Positions 57,547-64,000 of a stretch of DNA of 64,000 bases are shown here, piece after piece. Position numbers and translations under genes: made by a program. This stretch comes from Terriglobia bacterium (lineage in GTDB: Bacteria; Acidobacteriota; Terriglobia; Bryobacterales; Bryobacteraceae). Location: NCBI GenBank assembly GCA_020073445.1, contig JAIQFE010000019.1:186001-250000 (forward strand), written 5' to 3'. Every line of letters begins with the position of its first letter. The stretch's first letter is position 1. A model generated the notes under the pieces. It was not told the origin of the DNA, ran no database searches, and worked only from the letters and a program-made list of their open reading frames with translations.

Positions 57547-58608
57547 CTACTTCTTCTCAAAGAACTTGCTGTAGTCGTGATTATTCTCGCAGATGAACTC
57601 GTCCACCTTGGTGAGATCCGGACGCAGCGGGAACCCGCGCACGATAGTCCACGGTTTTTCGAACACATTGGGATCCTCGACGGTCGCTTCGTAATCCAGG
57701 TTGTTGAAATCGGTGCGGTGGAAGCGCTCGACCACATGCAGCGCTTCGGTGTGCTTAAAGCCGCCCGGGAGCTCGGTCTTGTCGTTGAATCCGATCGTGT
57801 CGACCACCAGCGTGTCGCCATCCCAGCGCCCGACCGAATCGCCCATCCAGGTGGGATCGGGATCGGCGGGATGCGGCGTGCCGTCTATCGGGATCACGCG
57901 GAACAGGTGCGGATATTCGTATACGATCACCACGCGGTCGCGGCCCTGTACGATTTCCCACTGATACGGGACGAAGTAGGCTCCGGGCACGCCGGTGGGG
58001 CTGCACGTGGAGTATTGTCCGGCATCGTCGGGCCCGCGGACGATTTTGAATTTCTCGGCGCCCTTCTTCAGCGTCGCCGCGATCGGAGTATTCTGGCCAC
58101 GGACCGCGACGCCGCCGAAGTTGAACGAACTCGAATTGTAGACTCCCGAGAGATCCGGCTTGCCGTCGGCCATGCGGGGCGTGGGTTTTGGAGCAACGGC
58201 CTCAGCCGCCGGCGCTGCGGTTGCGGCGCGTTCGACCGTCCCGGCGACCGTGATCTTCAGCGAGCGTGTCACGTCGCCATTCGGTCCGCGCACGGTGAGT
58301 GTGTAGGTAGTGGTCGCCGAAGGCTTCACCTGCTTGCTGCCGCGAGTGGTGACGGTGCCGAGGTCGGGTTCTATAGTGACCGAATTCGGATTCTCCGTGG
58401 ACCAGACCAGCATCGCGGTCTGCCCCGGCTGAATGGATGCCGGAGTCGCCTTGAAATCGACTATGCGCGCAGGAAGCCGGGCGGCCTGTTGATAAGCGCC
58501 GGAGGGTCCTTGTTTCGCCTGATCTTGTTTGCCTTGGCCCTGGGTCGTCTGGCCGGCCAGCGCGGATGCCAGAACTGCTGCCACGGTCGCGCAACGGAGT
58601 GCTACCAT
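57547..58608 (-). CDS. Secreted Ig-like + 'DLSGVY' domain protein, member 4
   Basis: 353 residues from ATG 58608, with AGGAGGG as ribosome-binding site. Signal AAVLASALAGQ; Ig-like domain (PASIQPGQTAMLVWSTENPNSVTIEPDLGTV...TTTYTLTVRGPNGDV); unknown domain KPDLSGVYNSSSF, DPTWMGDSVGRWDGDTLVVDTIGFND, GFKHTEALHVVERFHRTDFNNLDYEATVEDPNVF, DEFICENNHDYSKFF. It is the likely first gene of the monooxygenase segment, 32 bp after the acetyltransferase gene. Confidence 0.84.
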   Translation of the reverse strand: MVALRCATVAAVLASALAGQTTQGQGKQDQAKQGPSGAYQQAARLPARIVDFKATPASIQPGQTAMLVWSTENPNSVTIEPDLGTVTTRGSKQVKPSATTTYTLTVRGPNGDVTRSLKITVAGTVERAATAAPAAEAVAPKPTPRMADGKPDLSGVYNSSSFNFGGVAVRGQNTPIAATLKKGAEKFKIVRGPDDAGQYSTCSPTGVPGAYFVPYQWEIVQGRDRVVIVYEYPHLFRVIPIDGTPHPADPDPTWMGDSVGRWDGDTLVVDTIGFNDKTELPGGFKHTEALHVVERFHRTDFNNLDYEATVEDPNVFEKPWTIVRGFPLRPDLTKVDEFICENNHDYSKFFEKK

Positions 58609-58640
58609 CGCTACCCTCCTCAACTTCTGTCCAGTATATG

Positions 58641-59456
58641 TCAAGCCTTCAGGCTGGTATCGGGGAATGCCCGATACCAGTACGCGATCTTGCAGACTTC
58701 GCGGAATCCCGCGCGCTGATACATTCCATATCCCATGCCTGAGGCAAGCAACACTGCCTGCGTGGCTCCATTCTCTGATGGGCGCTCGCGCGCGAAACGA
58801 ACGGCGTGGGCCAGCATCGCGCTGCCGATGCCTTTGTTCCGCTCTTCCTTGAGCACGCCGACATCGTAGAATCCGGCGACGCCGTCGTTCAGAAACATGC
58901 TGCACGCACCGACTGGGCGATTTCCAGCCGCCAACGCGACGAAATCGAAGAATCGTTTGGGCCACTGGGCGGCCATGTGGGCCAGCCGGTTCAGTTCGTG
59001 ACGGCGGATGGCGGTCGTGATCGGTCCGAAGTACGGATGCGGATGGCGCAGATACATGGAGTGATGCGGCGTCTGGAGGATCCGGATGCCTTTGGGTGTT
59101 GCGATCCGCGGCAGTTTCGCGAGGTCGCAGCACATTCCGGGAAATCGCTTGCGGCAGCGAAACCCGCGGTCTTTCAAGAGATCTGCGATGTTGCCAGGTG
59201 TGGCGTCTTCATCGACCCAGAATCCCGCGCCACGTCCGTGCTGTGTGTAGCGTTTGAGAATCTGACCGAGCCGGCGCCCGGCTTTGTTCGCATCGAATCG
59301 GAGAGACATTCCGCTGTTGGACCAAGTGGTCCCGTTGCTCAGCATCCAGGTGATGTCGGGGTCGCGATGAACCTCGACACCCGGAACGTCGGATTGTGCG
59401 GCGTACCAAGCTTCCAGATTGCTTGTGATCACGCTGCCGAGCGTTGGGGACGCCAC
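58641..59456 (-). CDS. GNAT-family N-acetyltransferase
   Basis: 271 residues from GTG 59456. The C-terminal ~130 residues carry the GNAT fold: RPVGACSMFLNDGVAGFYDVGVLKEERNKGIGSAMLAHAVRFAR (motif A, R/Q-x-x-G-x-G/A as RNKGIGSA) and GMGYGMYQRAGFREVCKIAYW (motif B). The N-terminal ~140 residues are less conserved. Substrate unknown. The GTG overlaps the stop of the upstream gene (TAGTG). Confidence 0.82.
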   Translation of the reverse strand: MASPTLGSVITSNLEAWYAAQSDVPGVEVHRDPDITWMLSNGTTWSNSGMSLRFDANKAGRRLGQILKRYTQHGRGAGFWVDEDATPGNIADLLKDRGFRCRKRFPGMCCDLAKLPRIATPKGIRILQTPHHSMYLRHPHPYFGPITTAIRRHELNRLAHMAAQWPKRFFDFVALAAGNRPVGACSMFLNDGVAGFYDVGVLKEERNKGIGSAMLAHAVRFARERPSENGATQAVLLASGMGYGMYQRAGFREVCKIAYWYRAFPDTSLKA

Positions 59457-59914
59457 TATTTCCTGGCCGCCCGCGCTTTGCCCTGCGCCGACATCCGGTG
59501 TTCCTTGCCGCGAGTCAGCGTCTTGATGAACTCGACCCGCCGGAAGCGCACGGCAGAAAAGTCTTCATCAATCGCGACCATTCTGACCGGCTCGAATCCC
59601 GCATCGCCCAGAACCTTCCAGCCGTTATCGCGGTTGATCTCGGACTTGTAGTTCTTGGAGGAGCCCTTCGGGTATGCGAACCAGACGACAGCATCGCCTT
59701 CCGCTTTCTTGGCGATCGCCTTCCCGAGTGTGTCGACTTCTTTCTGCTTCGTGACGAACGCTAACGAAAACTCGACCTTGTTGACGTTTTTTAGATCGTG
59801 GTGAACGGTCACGCCGCGCAGCGCCTTCAACTCAGGCTCGAAACTTTCCGGCGCATTGAGAACCAGGATGTCTTTCTGATCCTTGAGATTGAGTTTGCCG
59901 AAGGTAGACGCCAT
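59456..59914 (-). CDS. DUF3052-like protein
   Basis: 152 residues, no signal peptide. VLNAPESFEPELKAL, FSLAFVTKQKEVDTLGKAI, DAVVWFAYPKGSSKNYKSEINRDNGWKVLGDAGFEPVRMVAIDEDFSAVRFRRVE: this is the DUF3052-like layout with the WFAYPK...W...G.E.V..VAID.DWSA pattern. The C-terminus is basic. Function unknown. Sits between the aldehyde dehydrogenase (8 bp away) and the acetyltransferase. Confidence 0.7.
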   Translation of the reverse strand: MASTFGKLNLKDQKDILVLNAPESFEPELKALRGVTVHHDLKNVNKVEFSLAFVTKQKEVDTLGKAIAKKAEGDAVVWFAYPKGSSKNYKSEINRDNGWKVLGDAGFEPVRMVAIDEDFSAVRFRRVEFIKTLTRGKEHRMSAQGKARAARK

Positions 59915-59922
59915 AGCTCCTC

Positions 59923-61389
59923 CTAGAGCTTCACTGTGACGGACTTCACCTGCTGGTAGCAGAGCAGCGCTTCGACGCCTTTCTCACGCCCGTAGCCGCT
60001 CATCTTATAACCGCCGAAAGGCGTCTCAATCATCGCGCCGGTCTGATATTCGTTGACGTAGACTTGTCCCGCTTCGAGCAGCGCGGCGACCCGGAGCGCG
60101 CGGCTAACGTCGCGCGTCCAAAGCCCGGCCGCTAGGCCGTACTCCGAGTCGTTGGCGATACGGATGGCGTCGGCTTCGTCCTTAAAGCGGATCACGCCCA
60201 TCACCGGCCCGAAAATCTCTTCGCGCGAGATGCGCATGTCATTGTGAACATCCGTGTAAACCGTCGGAGTGACGAACCAGCCTTTCTTGAGCCGTTCGTC
60301 ACGTGGGAGTTCGCCGCCGATGGCCGCCTTCGCGCCCTCCTGCTTGGCGATCTGATAATAGCTCTGGACTTTTTCGTACTGTGCCTTCGTCGCCAGAGGA
60401 CCGACCGAGGCGTCCGCCTCCGGGCCAACGCTGATTTTCTCGACTTCCTTCACCAACTTCGCGACGAACGCGTCGTGGATGCTGTCCTGTACCAATAAAC
60501 GGGTGCCGGACGAACAGATCTGGCCGCAGACGCGCGTGAATATGTTCGCGGCGTTGGCCGCGGCCTTGTCCAGATCGGCGTCCTCGAAGATGATGTGCGG
60601 CGACTTCCCGCCGAGTTCGAGCGTCAGCGGGAGGATGCGATCGGCAGCGATATGGCCGATCTCCTTACCGGCTCGCAGACTTCCGGTGAACGCCACCTTG
60701 CGGACCAGCGGGTGCGATACCAGCGCCGCGCCGGTCGTGCGGCCCGCGCCCAGCACCACGTTGAAAACGCCCGGCGGCAATCCGCATTCCTCGCTGACGA
60801 TGCGGGCAAACTCCACTGTCGTCGCCGACGTTTCCTCAGACGGTTTCACGACGACAGTGTTTCCGGCCGCGATGGCCGGCGCCGACGCGCGCGCGGCCTG
60901 GTTGAGGGGAACATTCCAGGGCGTGATGATGCCCACCACTCCGTACGGCTCGCGGCGGGTATAGGCGTGATATCCGGCGCCGACGTTGAGGGTCTCGCCG
61001 TGGTTGGTATTGACCAATCCGGCATAAAACTCAAAATAACGAGCCGCGGTTTCGAGCCCGGCAGGCGTCTGCGATGCGGGCGTTCCGTTTTCACGCGATT
61101 CGATTTCCGCCAGCAGCTTCACGTGCTTGCGGATGGCACGCGCCATGTCGAGCATCACCTTGGCGCGATCCATCGGGCGGCGGTCGCGCCACTCGGGAAA
61201 CGCGGCCGCGGCGGCCTTTACCGCGGCATCTACGTCGGCATCATTGCCGTTGGCGACTCGTGCGATGCGATCGCCGGAACGCGGGTCGAGCTTGTCGAGA
61301 TAGTCGCCCGACTTGGGTGTGACGCTCGTGCCGGCGATGAAATGATTCAGGACGTAGGGAGTGATCTCGGTTTCAACGGCGGTGGGCAT
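59923..61389 (-). CDS. Aldehyde dehydrogenase
   Basis: 488 residues of the NAD(P)-dependent ALDH superfamily. The catalytic Cys292 is in GQICSSGTR and the general base Glu258 in LELGGKSP, with the usual 34-residue spacing. Substrate region and N-terminus (YVLNHFIAGTSVTPKSGDYLDKLDPRSG) resemble 2-hydroxymuconic or betaine-like aldehyde dehydrogenases, which often act in aromatic or side-chain degradation. Cytoplasmic. It heads the continuous gene run down to 50377; a family A repeat lies between it and the upstream VWFA gene. Confidence 0.92.
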   Translation of the reverse strand: MPTAVETEITPYVLNHFIAGTSVTPKSGDYLDKLDPRSGDRIARVANGNDADVDAAVKAAAAAFPEWRDRRPMDRAKVMLDMARAIRKHVKLLAEIESRENGTPASQTPAGLETAARYFEFYAGLVNTNHGETLNVGAGYHAYTRREPYGVVGIITPWNVPLNQAARASAPAIAAGNTVVVKPSEETSATTVEFARIVSEECGLPPGVFNVVLGAGRTTGAALVSHPLVRKVAFTGSLRAGKEIGHIAADRILPLTLELGGKSPHIIFEDADLDKAAANAANIFTRVCGQICSSGTRLLVQDSIHDAFVAKLVKEVEKISVGPEADASVGPLATKAQYEKVQSYYQIAKQEGAKAAIGGELPRDERLKKGWFVTPTVYTDVHNDMRISREEIFGPVMGVIRFKDEADAIRIANDSEYGLAAGLWTRDVSRALRVAALLEAGQVYVNEYQTGAMIETPFGGYKMSGYGREKGVEALLCYQQVKSVTVKL

Positions 61390-61418
61390 ACACGCATTCT
61401 AACCTGGGGTTAGAAAAG

Positions 61419-61493
61419 GGGGACAGCCAGCCGAATTCGGTGCACTGCATCGGACCAGCGAACTGTCGTTCTTCGAAATCGGAGGCAGTCCCC
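61419..61493. repeat. Intergenic palindromic repeat, family A copy 3
   Basis: 75 bp. GGGGACAGCCAGCCGAATTC...TTCGAAATCGGAGGCAGTCCCC, flanked by AAAAG and CTTTTT that extend the arms. It is 4 nt from the stop codon of the VWFA gene and 29 nt upstream of the ALDH start. Copies at 11935 and 47194. Confidence 0.9.
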
Positions 61494-61497
61494 TTTT

Positions 61498-62490
61498 TCA
61501 AAATCCGCCGCGCGGACGATACCCAGGCCGCGCCTGCACGCGATACTTCTTGCCCGCGTCCGACACCACCTCGACGCTGATCTTGCGGAATCCTTCGTTG
61601 GGGTTCGTCTGCGGATAATACGTGACTGTGTAGGAATTCCCCAGATCCTCGCGAATCGCTTCGAACGCCTCCACCTGCTTCTGCCAGCTGGTGGCGAAGT
61701 AGGACTTGCCGCCCGTGCGCGTTGAGATGCGTTTGAACACGTTGGCGGAAATCGGGTCCTTGGCGATTTCATTGGTCGAGATCACGTAGATCGGAATCCC
61801 TTCGTCCTCGGCCACCGCGCGGACGTCGTCCGGCGCCACCATGCTGGCGTTGTCGGGACCGTTCGAGAACACGATCACCACTTTGCGTCCCGGAACTTTC
61901 GCCGCATCGCGGATGGTCAGTAGCAGCGCGTTGTAGAGCGCGGAATCGTCGCCCGCCACCGCGTTCCGCAGGCCGCCGATCGCGACGTTGCGCTCCTTGC
62001 CCAGTTCAGCCGCGCGCGTCAGATTGCGCGAATAGGTGTAGACGGCCACCGAATCGGCGCGATCCAGGCCGCGGATGAAATCGGCGATCGCGTCCGAGGC
62101 ATAGACGAAGCCGCGATACATGTAGTTGCTGGTGTCGAACAGCACGAAGACGTTCGTGCCCACGAACGCGTCCGAGCGCGTTTCAATGCCGGAGCCCGGG
62201 GCGGCGGCGCCACCCGTAACCGCGGTTTCCACCACGATCGGTTTCGTCGATCCGTCGGCGGCGACCTCCACCGGCGGCTTGTTCCCCTCCGAAAACGTCG
62301 TGAGCTTTTGCGGGATCCCGTCTTCCGAGATCCGGAAATCCGAGGGCTTCAGGCCGTTGACGTAGTGCCCTTTGTTGTCGGTGATGGTGAAGCTGAGCAC
62401 CACCAGGTCTACCTTGATGCGAAACGTGGGGCGGTCCTGAGCCGCTGCCAGAGCCACCACCAGCAGGATAAAACCAAGTCTGCGTATCAC
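61498..62490 (-). CDS. VWFA-related secreted protein (acidobacterial type)
   Basis: 330 residues from GTG 62490, preceded by a perfect GGAGGTGATC ribosome-binding site. Signal RLGFILLVVALAAAQ. An N-terminal beta domain (FRIKVDLVVLSFTITDNKGHYVNGLKPSDFRISEDGIPQKLTTFSEG) leads into a VWFA domain (FVGTNVFVLFDTSNYMYRGFVYASDAIADFI...VVIVFSNGPDN); the MIDAS DxSxS is degenerate (DTSNY), so metal binding is doubtful. This is the acidobacterial VWFA-related family. The GTG overlaps the upstream stop (GTGA), so it is coupled to the large unknown gene. Confidence 0.88.
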   Translation of the reverse strand: MIRRLGFILLVVALAAAQDRPTFRIKVDLVVLSFTITDNKGHYVNGLKPSDFRISEDGIPQKLTTFSEGNKPPVEVAADGSTKPIVVETAVTGGAAAPGSGIETRSDAFVGTNVFVLFDTSNYMYRGFVYASDAIADFIRGLDRADSVAVYTYSRNLTRAAELGKERNVAIGGLRNAVAGDDSALYNALLLTIRDAAKVPGRKVVIVFSNGPDNASMVAPDDVRAVAEDEGIPIYVISTNEIAKDPISANVFKRISTRTGGKSYFATSWQKQVEAFEAIREDLGNSYTVTYYPQTNPNEGFRKISVEVVSDAGKKYRVQARPGYRPRGGF

Positions 62491-64000
62491 CGCGCGATCA
62501 CCTCCGAATTCCTTGCCTGCGTCTGCCTGCGCGCTTTTTCCCGGACATCGTCGCCAACCAGCCGCAGCGAGCGCAACAGCGCCGGCCAGTCTTCCAGGTG
62601 CGTGGCGAAAATATGTTCCACAGTCTGCTGGGTCCAAGAGGGCACCAGAACGTTCATCTGCGCGGGCTGCGCATGGATTTGGTCCGCCAGTGCGGCGTAG
62701 TACAGCAGGTTCGATTCCCAACTCTCCGCCAGCATCCGGCTGGAGTATCCCATCAGCGTCGGAAAAGTGCGGATATTCAGTAACTCCAAGCCGTAGGTAT
62801 TCGCGAGCGTCGGCTTGGGAGTGCCGAACGCCTGGGAGATCGCTTCCGGGCTCACTGCGGCGGGCGATTCGGCCGACAATCGGCGGATCTCCTGCGCCAA
62901 GGGCGATTCGCGATCCTGTCCCGCCTGAGACCGCGCGAGCAGGTACATTTCCGACGGCAGGACATTCTCGACCGCGATCCATGGCTCGCCGGATTGGAGA
63001 AGACCGTCCACTTTCCTCAAGCGTCCGGGCGCAAGGTAGGGATCCAGTGCGGCGATCACCTGCTGCCGGCGCTCCGGGTTCAAAGCAGCCTGGCCCAGAA
63101 GGGACTCGCCGTAAGCCATGTGGACGCCCACCCAGTGGGTCTGCACGGGCGATACGTTCCACCAGCGCGGAACAATCGCCGTCAGCATGATTTGCGGAAC
63201 CAGATCGCCCCAGATCAGCGCCTGCTCCCGCGAGGGGATCAGGAAATTTTGCTCCGCTTCCGCCAGCGCGTAGGGCAGAGATGCCAGCGACCCGGCCAGA
63301 CGTCCGCCGGCATTCGACGGCCATCCGGCGCCGGGCACATACGTAGCGCCCCAGGTTTGGTTCGCTCCCTGGATGCCATTAAAGTCGTGGCTGCGGACGA
63401 ACAACGGATTGGTCCGCAGTATCTGCGCGCCCGGGGGCGCGTAGTGCATGTAGTTGAACCCTACCAATGTGTCCCGGAGGAATCCGGCGAGCTCGCCGCG
63501 CAGGTCGCTCAGCTTCTCGCTCTGTTTTTGAGGATCCTTGGCCGCCTTGTCGATAGCGGCGCGCAGGTTCAACTTACGCTGTTCGTCGATGTGCTGCTCG
63601 GTCCAGTAGCCGAACGCAAGTGTGGATTTCTCGGGGGTGCTCAGGGAGCTGCGCGGCAGTTGGATTTCGGAGATGCGCGTGGCCAGGCGCCCGGTGAGTG
63701 CGGTGTTCAGGGGCTGTCCCTTGCTTACGCTATCCAGGTTGTCTGCCAGATCGAAGATGGTACTCAGCGAAACCAGGCGCTGGGCCTCGAAGATCCGGAT
63801 CAGGTCCTCGACCATCTGCTGATGCGTATCCGACGCTCCTTGAGGAACTCCGCCGGCCAGCAGGTCCAGCATGCGGTCCTGTGCCGAAACACCCGCCGGG
63901 GAATTGCTTGCCTGCAGCAGATTGCGGACTCCCGCGCGGCCAGCGTCGAAAACGTCCTTGTCGTTGCGGATTTGCGCGAACGGCTCCAGGAGTTTCGCAA
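62487..64000 (-). CDS. Large hypothetical protein, C-terminal part
   Basis: The frame is open at the right edge and reads in for about 504 residues; the N-terminus is outside. It is largely helical, with DNKDVFDAGRAGVRNLLQASNSPAGVSAQDRML... near the edge, then FEAQRLVSLSTIFDLADNL, RKLNLRAAIDKAAKDPQKQ, and Trp/Tyr-rich parts (WNVSPVQTHWVGVHMAYGESLLGQAAL). The C-terminus is basic (REKARRQTQARNSEVIAR). No transmembrane segment is clear in the visible part. I do not recognise it. It is translationally coupled to the VWFA gene, so the two proteins probably work together. Confidence 0.75.
   Translation of the reverse strand, partial: AKLLEPFAQIRNDKDVFDAGRAGVRNLLQASNSPAGVSAQDRMLDLLAGGVPQGASDTHQQMVEDLIRIFEAQRLVSLSTIFDLADNLDSVSKGQPLNTALTGRLATRISEIQLPRSSLSTPEKSTLAFGYWTEQHIDEQRKLNLRAAIDKAAKDPQKQSEKLSDLRGELAGFLRDTLVGFNYMHYAPPGAQILRTNPLFVRSHDFNGIQGANQTWGATYVPGAGWPSNAGGRLAGSLASLPYALAEAEQNFLIPSREQALIWGDLVPQIMLTAIVPRWWNVSPVQTHWVGVHMAYGESLLGQAALNPERRQQVIAALDPYLAPGRLRKVDGLLQSGEPWIAVENVLPSEMYLLARSQAGQDRESPLAQEIRRLSAESPAAVSPEAISQAFGTPKPTLANTYGLELLNIRTFPTLMGYSSRMLAESWESNLLYYAALADQIHAQPAQMNVLVPSWTQQTVEHIFATHLEDWPALLRSLRLVGDDVREKARRQTQARNSEVIAR

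Overview
The window looks like a piece of a high-GC acidobacterial chromosome, most like the Bryobacterales/Solibacter group. This is inferred from family content, not from a database search. The markers are an 'acidobacterial duplicated orphan permease' (ADOP) paired with a PadR regulator, a VWFA-related acidobacterial secreted protein, a TonB receptor with an N-terminal carboxypeptidase-regulatory domain, three DUF6152-type secreted proteins, and several promoters whose -10 box lies only 6-10 nt before the start codon. No rRNA, tRNA, CRISPR array, prophage or intact insertion sequence is visible.

Layout. 0-4.4 kb: the 3' end of rarA, a PilZ protein with a clear terminator, an alpha/beta hydrolase, a SPOR protein, small hypothetical genes, and cspA followed by a 42-residue basic protein. 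4.6-10.5 kb: a periplasmic PQQ dehydrogenase, the ADOP permease with its PadR regulator, and a secreted hypothetical protein. 10.5-16 kb: a YfiT/BstA-like DinB protein, a cupin, a GYD protein, truB, and the reverse-strand set zinc-ribbon microprotein-glmR-glmU (control and synthesis of UDP-GlcNAc). 16-26.4 kb: a TAATG-coupled operon (lipoprotein, GT39-like glycosyltransferase, BadF/GlcNAc-kinase-like ATPase), a PpiC-type isomerase, a small gluzincin-like protein, a TlpA-like thioredoxin overlapping a free-standing DsbD N-terminal domain, a GT9 heptosyltransferase-like gene, DUF5996, an esterase and apaG. 26.4-34.7 kb: a TonB receptor, a Tat-exported TPP enzyme paired with a cytochrome c, a Fur-family regulator coupled to an FHA-GAF-PP2C phosphatase, and a GT4 glycosyltransferase. 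34.8-42.6 kb: dnaG and rpoD, a SulP transporter interrupted by an in-frame amber codon behind an ArsR regulator, a decayed hicBA locus, and a PknB-type kinase with a PEGA-like domain. 42.7-50.3 kb: DinB, a Gly/Tyr-rich secreted protein, ftsY-ribD-ribE, a methyltransferase, a transhydrogenase-type iron alcohol dehydrogenase, a PepSY membrane protein and a flavin reductase.

The least explained region is 50.4-61.4 kb. Fourteen reverse-strand genes with gaps of at most about 47 nt encode an aldehyde dehydrogenase, a DUF3052-like protein, an acetyltransferase, four related secreted proteins of unknown function (two with an added Ig-like domain), an FAD-dependent aromatic-type monooxygenase, two small DUF6644-like membrane proteins, three DUF6152-like secreted proteins whose predicted mature N-terminus is His-His-Ser, and a MetE-C/epoxyalkane-CoM-transferase-like enzyme. 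This could be an undescribed oxidative system split between cytoplasm, membrane and periplasm. It is followed upstream by a VWFA-related protein and a large unknown protein that runs off the window.

Short palindromic repeats are scattered between genes. One family has three copies (about 76 bp) and another two copies (about 100 bp); both begin and end with GGGGAC/GTCCCC and usually lie within a few bases of stop codons. At least two other small palindromic families occur, after rpoD, before ftsY and after the first hydrolase.
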